Made by a program: the position numbers and the translations under genes
DNA from: Devosia sp. YR412
Lineage (GTDB): Bacteria; Pseudomonadota; Alphaproteobacteria; Rhizobiales; Devosiaceae
Reading direction: 5' to 3'
Assembly: GCF_900110945.1 (NCBI RefSeq)
Contig: NZ_FOFL01000005.1
Span: 157,728-221,727 of the forward strand
DNA: 64,000 bases
The notes under the pieces: model-generated
Told to the model about the DNA's origin: nothing
What the model saw: only the letters and a program-made list of their open reading frames with translations
Database searches by the model: none
Part shown: piece after piece, positions 1-11,081 of the stretch
How positions within the stretch are numbered: the first letter of the stretch is position 1
Layout: each line of letters starts with the position of its first letter

Positions 1-509
1 TTCCACGGCACGATCTGCGCCACGACGCCAACCGGATCGCGCAAGGTATAGGCATGCCATTCGCCCGGCGAGGAGACCGGAATCGTGCGGCCCATCAGCT
101 TGGTCGGCCAGCCGGCTGTATAGCGCAGCAGGTCAACCGACGTCCCGATATGGCCGATCTTGGCGGCATTGATTGGCAGGCCGCAATTGAGCGATTCAAT
201 TTCGGCCAGCACCTGGGTGTGTTCCTCGATCAGGTCGGCAAACTTCCAGATGACCTTGGTGCGCATATTGGGCTTCATGCTGCGCCAGGGGCCCTTGTTG
301 AAGGCCGCACGGGCTGCTGCCACGGCCTTGTCGACATCGGAGGCAGTACCCTGTGGCACGTCGAGCAGCTTGGTGCCACGGCCCGGATCATAGACCGGGC
401 TGGTCTTGCCGCCGCTTTCCGACACGACCTGGCCATTGATAAAATGGCCAAGCTGGCGCGCGAGGAAAGCGCGGGTTGCCGGCTGCAGTTCTGGGATTAT
501 CGCATTCAT
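1..509 (-). CDS. Aldehyde dehydrogenase, N-terminal part (runs off the left edge)
   Basis: The - strand frame opens with ATG at 509 and runs past base 1, so only about 169 N-terminal residues are present. The translation has the usual start of the NAD(P)-dependent aldehyde dehydrogenase superfamily: a FINGQ segment near residue 23, a PGRGTKLLDVPQG-like stretch, and the end VGVVAQIVPW, which leads into the cofactor-binding core. The catalytic Cys and Glu lie outside the window. The start is 3 nt after the stop of the upstream alcohol dehydrogenase, so the two are probably co-transcribed as an alcohol-to-acid oxidation pair. The substrate cannot be told. Confidence 0.9.
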   Translation of the reverse strand, partial: MNAIIPELQPATRAFLARQLGHFINGQVVSESGGKTSPVYDPGRGTKLLDVPQGTASDVDKAVAAARAAFNKGPWRSMKPNMRTKVIWKFADLIEEHTQVLAEIESLNCGLPINAAKIGHIGTSVDLLRYTAGWPTKLMGRTIPVSSPGEWHAYTLRDPVGVVAQIVPW

Positions 510-512
510 GGC

Positions 513-1604
513 CTAGGCTCCGGCGTGGAAGTCGATGATCTGGCGCACGGGTGCGCCGCCATAGAGCTTCTGGAAGCCGTCATTGACCTGCTCCAGCTCG
601 ATGCGGTCGCTGATCAGGTGATCGAGCTTGAGGCGCCCCTGGCGGTAGAAGTTCAGAAGGTTCGGAATATCGACGCGGAACTGGTTGGAGCCCATGGACG
701 AGCCCTGAATCTTGCGGTCCTTGATGAACATCGAACCTTCGAATTCGAGCTTGCTGCCGGGCTTGAACATGCCCAAAAGCGTCGCCGTGCCGCCCATGCG
801 CAGCATGCGGAAGGCCTGGTCGGCGGTCTGCTTCAGGCCCAGCGCCTCGAAGGAATAATGCACCCCGCCCTTGGTCAATTCGATGATCTCGTCCACCGGA
901 TCCTTGTCGGTGGCGTTGAACACATGCGTCGCGCCCAACTGCTTGGCGAGTTCGAGCTTGCTGTCGAGGCGATCGATGGCAATGATGCGGCCAGCGCCGG
1001 CCAGCTGGGCGCCGGAAATCACCGACAGGCCCACGCCGCCGCAGCCGATGACGGCAACGGTCGAACCCGGCACGACCTTGGCCGCATGGATGACGGCACC
1101 GACACCGGTCAGCACGCCGCAGCCAACCAGGGCGGCGCGGTCGAGCGGCAGGTCCTTGTCAATCTTCACCAGCGCATTTTCATGGATCAGCATCTGTTCG
1201 GCAAAGGCCGAAAGATTGGACGACTGGTGAATCACCTGGCCATTGAGCGACATGCGCCGCGCCACGCCGGCCGCCAGCTTGGGCGAGGGGGCTTCGCACA
1301 GGCTCGGATGACCGGTAACACACTGCGAACAGCAGCCGCAGAATACCGATAGACAGCCCACGACATGGTCGCCGACCTGCACATGGGTGACGTCTTCGCC
1401 CACGGCTTCGACGATGCCGGAGGCTTCATGGCCGGGGATATAGGGCATGGGATGCGGATAGGTGCCGTCGGCAAAATGCAGGTCGGAATGACAAATCCCG
1501 GCATAGGCCGTGCGGACCAGAACCTCGCGGCTCTTGGGCTTTTCGATGGTGACGTTCTCGATGGTCATCGGTTCGCCAGCTTTCCAGACAACTGCAGCTT
1601 TCAT
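513..1604 (-). CDS. Zinc-dependent alcohol dehydrogenase, class III-like family
   Basis: A 363-residue medium-chain alcohol dehydrogenase. Catalytic zinc ligands are seen as C38 (GICHSD), H59-E60 (GHE) and C162 (VGCGVLTG). A structural-zinc cysteine cluster lies at C89, C91/C92, C95 and C103. The Rossmann motif GCGGVG is at about 187-192. Length is normal for the family. It would oxidise an alcohol, or a formaldehyde-type adduct, to an aldehyde with NAD(P), passing it to the aldehyde dehydrogenase encoded 3 nt downstream. It is divergent from the ABC importer at 1838. The substrate is unknown. Confidence 0.92.
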   Translation of the reverse strand: MKAAVVWKAGEPMTIENVTIEKPKSREVLVRTAYAGICHSDLHFADGTYPHPMPYIPGHEASGIVEAVGEDVTHVQVGDHVVGCLSVFCGCCSQCVTGHPSLCEAPSPKLAAGVARRMSLNGQVIHQSSNLSAFAEQMLIHENALVKIDKDLPLDRAALVGCGVLTGVGAVIHAAKVVPGSTVAVIGCGGVGLSVISGAQLAGAGRIIAIDRLDSKLELAKQLGATHVFNATDKDPVDEIIELTKGGVHYSFEALGLKQTADQAFRMLRMGGTATLLGMFKPGSKLEFEGSMFIKDRKIQGSSMGSNQFRVDIPNLLNFYRQGRLKLDHLISDRIELEQVNDGFQKLYGGAPVRQIIDFHAGA

Positions 1605-1715
1605 CTCACATCCTTGCGTTTTGCGGGCAGGCAGCGCTGGTCATTGCATGCCAGGCGTCCAAACCATCCTGCTCGTCCCTGGCCATCACGCTAGCCGTGA
1701 AAACAGATCGTGTCT

Positions 1716-1748
1716 ACTGTTGACAGTTTGATGTCACCCTTCTACGTT
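1716..1748 (+). promoter_or_regulatory. Candidate promoter with overlapping small palindrome, upstream of the ABC importer
   Basis: TTGACA at 1720-1725 is followed after 17 nt by TACGTT (1743-1748), a plausible sigma70-type promoter for the operon at 1838. The -35 lies within the inverted repeat ACTGT-TG-ACAGT (1716-1727), which could be an operator. The region also separates the divergent alcohol dehydrogenase. The -10 match is weak. Confidence 0.35.
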
Positions 1749-1837
1749 TTTGCCATCGGGCCAATGCATAATGCCAGGCCTGCCCTGTATCCGGCGCCAG
1801 CCGACAGGTGCACCTCGAGAGTTGAGCAGGAGGCGGA

Positions 1838-2755
1838 ATGGCAGGCTTCATCATCAAGCGACTGTTGCAGTCGATACTGACCATTGCCGGTGTCATCACC
1901 GCAGCCTTCTTCCTGACCCGCCTGGCCGGCGATCCCGCCATCCTGCTGCTGCCGCCCGAAGCCACGGCAGCCGATGCCGATCGGCTTCGCGCCGCCCTCG
2001 GTCTCGATCAGCCCCTAATCGTTCAATATATCCTGTTCATGGGCAAGGCGGCGACCGGTGATTTCGGCATGTCGCTGCGCCAGGCCATTCCCGCCATGGA
2101 CCTGGTGATCGAGCGTGTTCCCGCCACGCTCGAACTGGCCCTGTCCTCCTTTGCCGTCGGCATCGGCCTCGCCTTTGTTCTCGGCATCCTGATGCGCATG
2201 ACCCGCCATGGCTGGGTACGCGATGTCATCACCTGGATCGCTCTGGGCCGACAGGCGATTCCAATCTTCTCCTTCGGCCTTGTGCTGATCCTGATCTTTT
2301 CGATCCAGCTCAAATGGCTGCCATCCTACGGCCGCGGCACCTTTGCCCACCTCATCCTGCCGGCGCTGACCCTGGGCACCTACGAGCTGGCGCTCTATCT
2401 GCGCCTGTTCAACGCCTCCCTCGCCGCCGAACAGCGCAACGACTATGTGCGCACCGCCTTCGCCAAGGGGCAGGGGCGCATCCAGGTTCTGCTCAAGCAT
2501 ATGCTGCCCAATGCCCTGCTGCCGCTGGTCACCGTGGCCGGCATCAATCTGGGCATGCTGCTGGGCGGCACAGTGGTCACCGAGACCGTCTTCAGCTGGC
2601 CCGGCGTCGGCCGCCTGATCGTCCAGTCGGTCAGCCAGCGCGACTTCCCGGTCATCATCGCCGGCGTCTTCCTGATTTCGCTCGTCTTCGTCGTCATCAA
2701 CCTGATCGTGGACATCCTCTACGGCTTCCTCGATCCTCGCGTGAGGCTCGCATGA
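1838..2755 (+). CDS. ABC transporter permease, DppB/OppB family
   Basis: A 305-residue inner-membrane permease of the peptide/nickel/opine importer family. It has an N-terminal membrane segment (KRLLQSILTIAGVITAAFF), a periplasmic loop and the binding-protein-dependent transport domain. The EAA loop lies near AFAKGQGRIQVLLKHMLPNALLP. A strong ribosome site (AGGAGG) precedes the ATG. Its stop overlaps the next start (ATGA). It heads the operon with 2752-3585 and 3582-5618. No periplasmic binding protein gene is present on either side, so the substrate is unresolved. Confidence 0.93.
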   Translation: MAGFIIKRLLQSILTIAGVITAAFFLTRLAGDPAILLLPPEATAADADRLRAALGLDQPLIVQYILFMGKAATGDFGMSLRQAIPAMDLVIERVPATLELALSSFAVGIGLAFVLGILMRMTRHGWVRDVITWIALGRQAIPIFSFGLVLILIFSIQLKWLPSYGRGTFAHLILPALTLGTYELALYLRLFNASLAAEQRNDYVRTAFAKGQGRIQVLLKHMLPNALLPLVTVAGINLGMLLGGTVVTETVFSWPGVGRLIVQSVSQRDFPVIIAGVFLISLVFVVINLIVDILYGFLDPRVRLA

Positions 2756-3581
2756 TGGGCAGAATTTCTATTTCACAGGGCGTGGCGATCGGCCTGCTGG
2801 CCATTGTCGCCGTGCTGGTCATCATCATCCCGCTACTGCCCCTTTATGACCCCTATAGCCAGAACCTGGGCGGTTCGCTCCTGCCGCCCGGTGGTTCTTC
2901 CTTCGATGGCCGCTTCTACCTTCTGGGTACGGACACGCTGGGCCGCGATATGCTGTCGCGCCTGGCGCTTGCCGGGCAGGTCTCGGCCCTGATCGGCCTC
3001 GGTGCCGTCACCGTCAGCCTTGTGGTCGGCGTCACGCTGGGCCTGATCGCCGGCTATTTCCGCGGGCCGGTGGAAGTCTTCATCATGGGCCTTGCCGATC
3101 TGCAACTTTCCATTCCGCGCGTCTTGCTGCTCATCGCCGTCACCGCCATCATCGGTCCTAGTGTCGTCAATCTCGCCGTAATCCTCGGTCTCTCCAGCTG
3201 GGTCGCCTATGGCCGGGTGGCGCGCGGCATGACGCTCAGCCTGCGCGAACGCGAATTCATTCTCTCGGCCCGCACCCAGGGCGCCTCGGCCACCTGGAAT
3301 ATCCGCCAGCACCTGCTGCCCAATGTGCTGCCGCAGATGCTGATCGTGGGCTCCTATGAATTCGGCATGATCATCGTGCTCGAAGCCTCGCTGAGCTATC
3401 TGGGCCTTGGCGTCCAGCCGCCACTGCCGAGCTGGGGCATGATGGTCTCCGAGGGACAGAACTACCTGGCACTGGCGCCGCAGCTGGCCATTCTGCCCAG
3501 TATTGCGCTGTTCATTCTCGTCGCCGGGTTCCAGTTCCTGTCCCAGACCCTCACCAAGGAAAACGATCTGGAGATGGTCGC

Positions 3582-3585
<4 letters not shown>
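2752..3585 (+). CDS. ABC transporter permease, DppC/OppC family
   Basis: A 277-residue permease, partner of the DppB-type protein. The open frame extends far upstream, but the real start is the ATG at 2752, which overlaps the previous stop. A second in-frame ATG follows at 2755. Features are an N-terminal membrane segment, the [12 protein letters not shown] motif typical of the DppC group (LGTDxxGRD), and an EAA loop near [22 protein letters not shown]. The C-terminus overlaps the ATPase start by 4 nt, which suggests tight translational coupling. Confidence 0.93.
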
Positions 3586-5618
<2,033 letters not shown>

Positions 5619-5621
5619 CGC

Positions 5622-6608
5622 ATGACCGAGCCGGTACTGGAGCCTTGGGCGGAGGACATTGCCTGCCTCCGCCTGCCCATGCCGGCCTTTGGTGGCGTCA
5701 ACGCCTTCATCCTGGGGCAGCCCGGCAACCAGACCATCATCGACACCGGCATGCCAGGCGCCGAAACCGCCGCCATCTGGCATGCCGCTCTGCGCAACGG
5801 TTCGGCGGGCGGAGTGGAAGCCGTCTTCTGCACCCACGCCCATATCGACCATGCCGGTCAGGTCGGCCTGCTGGCTAGGGAGACCGGAGCACCTTTGCTC
5901 ATGTCGGTCGGCGAATACGAGGACCTCTCACTAGTCAACGGCATGACCTTCGAAGAGCGGCAGCGCATCGCCACCATCTTCCAGGACAAAGGCGGCTTTC
6001 CTTTGGAGGGCAGGGGGCATCCGACCGACTATTCCGTCCTCGCGCCCCTGCATGGACAAGTCCAACACGTCAATGATGGAGACACCATCACCCTCGGCGG
6101 TAGGGACTGGGAAGTCATGCTCGGCGGCGGCCATTCGCGTGCCCCCGTCTGCCTCCTGTCACGCGACCTCAAAATCCTGCTGGCTGGCGACCAACTGCTT
6201 ATGGGCTCGGGCCCGCAAGTGCCGGTCCAGGCCGAGCGGCCAGGCGACGACATGCTCGGCGCCTATTTCAGCTTCCTCGATCGCCTCGATACTCTGCCCG
6301 ACGATTTCGTGGTCTTTCCCGGCCACGGCGATCCCATCCACAATTTCAAGCAACAAGTGGCCCGCATCCGCAATGGCCACCGTCAGCGCCTCGACCGCCT
6401 TCTCGACAAGATGGACGGCGCCATGACCCGCGCCGAACTGGCCTCCCTGGTCTTCACCGACCCATCCAGCCGCCTCAAGGCGCGTTTGCCCTATCTGACA
6501 ACTGCTTTGACCAACTATCTCATCACTCAGTCACAAATCCTCGCTTGCGACGACGCGGGCATACTCAAATATTGGAGAAACGACGATGCACCGACGCGAC
6601 ACAGATAA
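5622..6608 (+). CDS. MBL-fold metallo-hydrolase
   Basis: A 328-residue metallo-beta-lactamase-fold hydrolase. The metal motif HxHxDH is seen as H72, H74, D76 and H77 (THAHIDHAG). Further ligand candidates are the GGHS segment near residue 168 and FPGHGDP near 234. The C-terminal third looks like the helical extension of glyoxalase II-like or arylsulfatase-like members. It starts 3 nt after the ATPase stop, so it is the last gene of the importer operon and may hydrolyse the imported compound. The substrate is not known. Confidence 0.88.
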   Translation: MTEPVLEPWAEDIACLRLPMPAFGGVNAFILGQPGNQTIIDTGMPGAETAAIWHAALRNGSAGGVEAVFCTHAHIDHAGQVGLLARETGAPLLMSVGEYEDLSLVNGMTFEERQRIATIFQDKGGFPLEGRGHPTDYSVLAPLHGQVQHVNDGDTITLGGRDWEVMLGGGHSRAPVCLLSRDLKILLAGDQLLMGSGPQVPVQAERPGDDMLGAYFSFLDRLDTLPDDFVVFPGHGDPIHNFKQQVARIRNGHRQRLDRLLDKMDGAMTRAELASLVFTDPSSRLKARLPYLTTALTNYLITQSQILACDDAGILKYWRNDDAPTRHR

Positions 6609-7396
6609 CGAGCCCAGCACCGCAATCGTTTTGGACGGCCTCACTCTTCTTTCATCCACGCCTCCCGCTGACGGTGACAAGCGCAAACGACGGACACCTA
6701 GCGTCTTCACAACTTTCTTTTTCTCACTCGCGAAAAGAGCCGAGGCGATATTTCAGTAGCTGGTTGCCAAATGTCTGATTTACCTAGCTTGCGCAGAAAA
6801 GCAGACAGTCCGCTCCCCACCCCGGTGCCGCCGGGCTCCTGGGCCCCGGGCAATCGGTCCGATACCGACCCCATTTCGGCCACTCCCACGGTCAGTGGTC
6901 GTTCATAAAAGCTGCCACTTCGTCGAGCAAGGAGACATCGTTTTCCGGTAGTGTGCGGCAGGCGCCATCACGAACAAGCTGTGGTTGGAAAACCGGGCGC
7001 TTAATGAGCCGCGCTTTCCGGGAAGCGAGTAGAACATCGTCGCAGACGTGACGATGTGGAATAGTCCAATCCGTAAGCCAGGCACTTACGCGGAATGTGA
7101 TGCGCGACCTTGGCGCCAAATAGTGCTGTCAACCTGAAATGCCTCGGTACCAGGGCTAGGATGAGGCGGTGACGATGCCGCCGCCCACACACACCGAGAA
7201 TTCCGGCCATGAGGCCGGTGAACCTCATCGCACACAGCCACGGTGGAACCGTGGCATTGGACGTCAGCGGCTCCCGTACTCGCTCATGCGTTCTCGCCAA
7301 GACCTCATCGCATATAATGATCTACGGTTGAACGCCTTTGGCCGTTTCTTGCCGAGGTAACATCAATGCGTCCCAGCGCATTCTCCGCACATCCTC
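6609..7396. other. Intergenic stretch left of dif; no convincing gene
   Basis: About 790 bases without a protein I can support. Short frames exist, for example a TTG-started 75-codon frame on - at 6892-7119, but none has a ribosome site or a recognisable sequence. Two compact inverted repeats are visible: CCGGCC-ATGA-GGCCGG (7203-7218) and GCCACGGT-GGA-ACCGTGGC (7237-7255). Neither is followed by a T-run. No tRNA and no insertion-sequence ends were seen. Terminus-proximal intergenic DNA next to dif is often gene-poor. Confidence 0.5.
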
Positions 7397-7424
7397 CATT
7401 CGCATAATATATATTATGGAACTC
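7397..7424 (+). other. dif: dif site / attL of the microvirus prophage (XerC/XerD recombination site)
   Basis: The 28-bp site has the dif layout: left arm CATTCGCATAA (7397-7407), 6-bp centre TATATA (7408-7413), right arm TTATGGAACTC (7414-7424). The left arm and centre closely match the E. coli dif core GCGCATAA-TGTATA-TTATG, which is known sequence. An 18-bp part of it (7406-7423) is repeated exactly at 13900-13917, where the phage ends. This copy keeps the good host-like XerC arm, so it is probably the working dif of the lysogen. FtsK-orienting motifs converge on it. Confidence 0.85.
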
Positions 7425-7455
7425 ATAACCCCATGCGGCCCAGAGGGCTTAAGCC

Positions 7456-7659
7456 ATGTGGGATGCAATCAAAAAGAATGTCGTGCGGCCGATGGCCGAA
7501 CGGCTCGGGACGATTGTAGCGACTTCGCTCGTTCCATTCGGCGTGCATGCGGACTCCGCAGGCATGCTTACTATCGGCATCATCGGCGTCGGTCTCGTCG
7601 CCGTTGATTTGATCGCCGCGCGGTTTAACCGCAAAGCCATTGAGAAATCCAATGGCTGA
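7456..7659 (+). CDS. Small microvirus membrane protein, function unknown
   Basis: A 67-residue frame starting 31 nt right of attL. An amphipathic N-terminal half (MWDAIKKNVVRPMAERLG) is followed by one hydrophobic span at about 36-55 (AGMLTIGIIGVGLVAVDLIA) and a basic tail (RFNRKAIEK). GAGGGC about 8 nt upstream may act as ribosome site. The stop overlaps the VP2 start by 8 nt, which supports a real phage gene. Position and topology would suit a lysis or membrane-targeting protein, but I do not recognise the family. Confidence 0.65.
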   Translation: MWDAIKKNVVRPMAERLGTIVATSLVPFGVHADSAGMLTIGIIGVGLVAVDLIAARFNRKAIEKSNG

Positions 7660-8770
7660 CTGGGCACGCCAATACGGCATCGACATGAAGCGCCTCGTCG
7701 CCGATGCGGAGGAAGCGGGTTTCAATCCGCTTACCTTCATCCGCAACGGCATGTGGCAGGCTTACCTGATCGACATGCTCGGTGCACAAACCGTTGCCGA
7801 CGAGGCCGACTATCTCGTTGAGTATGGCGGCGGCGAGATCACCAGCGACGGCGGCGGCGGCGGCGGCGGTTCCGATGGCTTCTCATACATGTATGAGCAA
7901 GGCGGCTATAACGGCATTTGGACCGACCAAGGCCGTTTTGTCCGCACCCGCCCTGCTAGTGAGGCGCGGGGCTATCACGACAGCATGGTTGATGTCGTCG
8001 CCTACTCTGGCGGCACGCCTATCGCAGCGCCTGCCGTTAATGGCGGCGCGGGACCCGCAACGCCCCGCGTGCGCACCGCGTCCAGTCCGGCGCCGAAGGC
8101 GACTCCTGCGAAAGCCGACAAAGAGCTGCCTGACCAGTTTCAACAGGAACAAATCTGGGACAAGGACAAGCAGCCGCGCGTCATTGTGGACAGCACGTTT
8201 CACTACATTCTGCCCGGCGTTACGTTTGAGGAGACCGGCGGCACTACCCGTGTCGAAATGTTTGAGACCGGGTATGGCGAGGATGCACCAGGCACACAAA
8301 TGCTTGGTTTCCCCAAGTTCGCAAATGACTTGGGGTGGAATGTCCAGCGGCTGTTCAATCACGTTGGCGTTCCGACGCTAAAGGGTCTGTCCGGGCGGAA
8401 TGCCTTGGAGTGGGCATATGCCGGTGGAAATGCCATCTCGCGATACATGAGCACGCCCCAAGGGCCGCTAGCCCGTCCGGTCGCGCCCGGTAGTATGGCC
8501 GCTCCGCCGAACCTTCGGGAGGTGTCCGGCGGCGTCTATGACGTCTGGGGCAATTCCGGCGGTAGCGAGCCATCGCCGTATCGCGCAACTCCCTCCTATT
8601 CCGCCGCCAAATCTGCGGCGAAATCTACTGCCGCGACCCCTAGTGCGGCGAGCAGCAGCGCCAGCAAGACGGCCTCCAAAGCGGAGCCGTCGAGCAAGGA
8701 TCAAAGCAAGGCCGAGAAAACCAAGAGCGAGGAGAAGTCCTCGTCCGCTGGGTCTTCCAAAAAGAAATGA
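7652..8770 (+). CDS. Microvirus DNA pilot protein VP2
   Basis: A 372-residue protein starting at ATG 7652; a longer TTG-started form from 7640 is less likely. The N-terminal motif AEEAGFNPLTFIRNG matches the AxxAGFNPLTALRxG signature of microvirus VP2 proteins. A glycine run (seven GGN codons at 7850-7870) follows, then a Pro/Ala-rich linker and a C-terminal third almost entirely of Ser, Ala and Lys, probably disordered. VP2 is the minor virion protein that carries the genome across the cell envelope. It lies directly upstream of VP1, one of the usual microvirus orders. Confidence 0.85.
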   Translation: MADWARQYGIDMKRLVADAEEAGFNPLTFIRNGMWQAYLIDMLGAQTVADEADYLVEYGGGEITSDGGGGGGGSDGFSYMYEQGGYNGIWTDQGRFVRTRPASEARGYHDSMVDVVAYSGGTPIAAPAVNGGAGPATPRVRTASSPAPKATPAKADKELPDQFQQEQIWDKDKQPRVIVDSTFHYILPGVTFEETGGTTRVEMFETGYGEDAPGTQMLGFPKFANDLGWNVQRLFNHVGVPTLKGLSGRNALEWAYAGGNAISRYMSTPQGPLARPVAPGSMAAPPNLREVSGGVYDVWGNSGGSEPSPYRATPSYSAAKSAAKSTAATPSAASSSASKTASKAEPSSKDQSKAEKTKSEEKSSSAGSSKKK

Positions 8771-8846
8771 CCTGCAAGGCCTGTGCAAGGCGACGGCGAA
8801 AGCTTGCCGTCGCATGGAAAAAACTCACCCGAAAGAAAGCGAAGAA

Positions 8847-10442
8847 ATGAGCATCAACCGTCAAGTTACGACGCCTCTGAGCGTCCCCAGGACGAACCGC
8901 AATAACGCGGTGACAGTCCTGACCTCCGGCAAGGCCGGTGTCTGCATTCCCCTCAAGGCCATCCCGCTTCTGCGGGAGGATGCCGCCAGCGGGCGCATGT
9001 CGATTGCTATCGAAATGCAGGAAACCGCTGAAATCCTCATGAACCCGGTCAATGTCCGGGTCAGCGCCTATCTGGTCCCTACCCTCGCCTTTGAGCGCTT
9101 CGAAGGGTCGATGGATCAGTTCAACCGCTCCTTTAAGGGGCAGAAGAAAACCGATGATGTCGGCGCGGTCGTCGTCCCCTTCGTGGAAACGCACGCTTAT
9201 GGCGATGTGAACTCGAACGCCTTCTATCGCACGCTTGGGCTCCATGCGAAGTCTACCGATCAAGTGAGCACTGCTTACTTGGAAGCGTACAATCTGATCT
9301 GGAATCATCGCGCCAACAATCGCTCGCCGAAAATCACTGAGCGCACGCGCCTCGATAACACGCTTGCGCCGGCGTTTTGGGAGGGCGGGCGCTTTGAGCA
9401 CATTGTGCCCAAGTTCGACGCTGCCACGATGGATGGTGAAGTCTCGCTGAATGTCGTTAACTCCAAGATGCCGGTGCACTCTAAGCATGCCGGCGTCTGG
9501 TCGGGCAATCCGGCCTTTCATGAGCCGTTGTCTGCTGTGGCGCCGACAGGCACCACCAATGATTTCAATTTCGGCACCAATATTTGGGCGGAAATGGCCG
9601 AGAACGGCATTACCGTTTCGCTGGCCAATATCGACTTGGCACGCAAAACGCAGGCCTTTGCCAAGCTTCGTGAGCAGTATTCCGAGCATGACGACGAATG
9701 GCTCATCGACATGCTTATGGATGGTCTGACCATCCCGGATGAGCAGCTTAAGCATCCCATGCTTCTGGCCACCACCAGGACGAAGTTTGGGATGGCCAAG
9801 CGCTATGCCACGGACAGCGGTAGTCTGACCGAAAGCGCCGTGTCCGGCGCGGCGATGACGTCGCTCAATATCCGTGTGCCCAAGCTGCACACGGGCGGCG
9901 TGATTATGATCATCGCGGAAATCGCGCCTGAACAGCTCTTTGAGCGTCAGCGCGATCCGTTCTTTCATATGACGAACGCGGACGTGATCACGGAAACCGG
10001 CAAGTATCCCAAGTACCTGCGGGACACTCTCGACCCGGAAAAGGTCGTGGTCGTGCCGAACGGCTATATCGACACGGACCATGCCACGCCGAACGGTACG
10101 TTTGGCTATGCTCCGCTGAACCATGAATATGAAATGCTGTTTCCGAACATCGGCGGCAAGTTCATCCGTCCGGCGGCAAATACCGGCTTCGATGAAGACA
10201 GGCAGCGTCTGTGGGCAGTCGAGACGGTCAATCCGCAGCTCGCGGAAAGCTTCTATCTCGTCAAGGACATCCATCACAAACCGTTCCTCGATACGGTGTC
10301 CGATGCCTTCGAAATCACCATGCTCGGAAATTGCGTGATCAACGGCAATACCGTGTTCGGTCCTCCGTTGATCGAAGCATCCAACAATTACGAAAAGGTC
10401 ATGGGCAAGGCACCCATGGACCGCATTGAACAGGGGGCCTAG
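8847..10442 (+). CDS. Microvirus major capsid protein VP1
   Basis: A 531-residue protein from ATG 8847, preceded by the A/G-rich stretch GAAAGAAAGCGAAG. An in-frame ATG at 8814 would add 11 residues (MEKTHPKESEE). Length and sequence style fit the F-type jelly-roll capsid of microviruses: the opening with a PLSVPRTNRNN-like segment, the middle LATTRTKFGMAKRY, the segment IAEIAPEQLFERQRDPFF, and the end GNCVINGNTVFGPP. Sixty copies would form the T=1 shell. A long open frame lies on the opposite strand but is a codon-bias shadow. Confidence 0.9.
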   Translation: MSINRQVTTPLSVPRTNRNNAVTVLTSGKAGVCIPLKAIPLLREDAASGRMSIAIEMQETAEILMNPVNVRVSAYLVPTLAFERFEGSMDQFNRSFKGQKKTDDVGAVVVPFVETHAYGDVNSNAFYRTLGLHAKSTDQVSTAYLEAYNLIWNHRANNRSPKITERTRLDNTLAPAFWEGGRFEHIVPKFDAATMDGEVSLNVVNSKMPVHSKHAGVWSGNPAFHEPLSAVAPTGTTNDFNFGTNIWAEMAENGITVSLANIDLARKTQAFAKLREQYSEHDDEWLIDMLMDGLTIPDEQLKHPMLLATTRTKFGMAKRYATDSGSLTESAVSGAAMTSLNIRVPKLHTGGVIMIIAEIAPEQLFERQRDPFFHMTNADVITETGKYPKYLRDTLDPEKVVVVPNGYIDTDHATPNGTFGYAPLNHEYEMLFPNIGGKFIRPAANTGFDEDRQRLWAVETVNPQLAESFYLVKDIHHKPFLDTVSDAFEITMLGNCVINGNTVFGPPLIEASNNYEKVMGKAPMDRIEQGA

Positions 10443-10445
10443 GCC

Positions 10446-11081
10446 ATGATCCGTATCAACAATATTGACAAGTGGAAGCGTCTCGAACCCGGCAAGCACA
10501 TCGAGCTGCCCGGTGACCGCCTGCGGCGTGTGCGGCTTGAGGTGAACTGCCCGCAACCGACCCGGTTCGATGTCATCGAATACGACATCAACGGCGAAGA
10601 AGCCTATGGCACGTTTATCGCTGTCATTATGGGCAAGGACATCATCGAGTTCACCGGCGAAGGTGATCTTACGGTCATTCCGAGCGTCGATGATGTTGCC
10701 GCCGAAGTGTTTTACTTCGCCCAGGACGGCGACCAGACCGCCGTCGAGCGGCCCGGCGAGGAAACCTTTACCGAGCTTATGACCCGTCAGGCGCGCGATC
10801 CTGTCATGGAGCGCTACATGTACATGCAGCAGCTCAATTTTGAGCGTCGTATGGACGCCATGCAGGCCGATACGGCGGCACAGATCGCCGCCATGGGCAC
10901 AACCTTCAACGTCCGTACCGGGGAACCCGATGACGAAAACAGTCCTCCAGCAGCTCGCGGAGCTGCGGCAGAAGAACAGCAGCAGCCAGCCGAGCCGGTC
11001 CCCGCAAAAACAGAGGGGAAAGAGCCCCCTGCCCCCGTCGAGCCAAAGCCCGTTCCCGCCGGAAAGGCCGGTACCAAGTAG
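10446..11081 (+). CDS. Microvirus hypothetical protein, possibly scaffold (VP3-like)
   Basis: A 211-residue protein that starts 3 nt after VP1. The first 100 residues look beta-rich (PGDRLRRVRLEVNCPQPTRF onward, then IMGKDIIEFTGEGDLTVIPS). A helical Met/Gln-rich segment follows (RYMYMQQLNFERRMDAMQ, about 120-138), then a Pro/Glu/Lys tail. Its place after VP1 and its size suggest the internal scaffolding protein or a minor virion protein. The sequence match to VP3 families is not evident to me. Its last 152 nt are overprinted in another frame by the peptidase gene. Confidence 0.7.
   Translation: MIRINNIDKWKRLEPGKHIELPGDRLRRVRLEVNCPQPTRFDVIEYDINGEEAYGTFIAVIMGKDIIEFTGEGDLTVIPSVDDVAAEVFYFAQDGDQTAVERPGEETFTELMTRQARDPVMERYMYMQQLNFERRMDAMQADTAAQIAAMGTTFNVRTGEPDDENSPPAARGAAAEEQQQPAEPVPAKTEGKEPPAPVEPKPVPAGKAGTK

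Noticed and set aside
54..1352. 432-codon + frame over the ALDH/ADH pair
   Set aside because: Antisense shadow of two clear dehydrogenase genes.
6892..7119. 75-codon TTG-started frame on - left of dif
   Set aside because: No ribosome site and no recognisable family; kept only as part of the intergenic description.
8640..10556. Uninterrupted 638-codon frame on - opposite the capsid gene
   Set aside because: It mirrors VP1 codon structure, has no ribosome site or recognisable domain, and lies on the non-virion strand; GC-rich genes commonly give such shadows.
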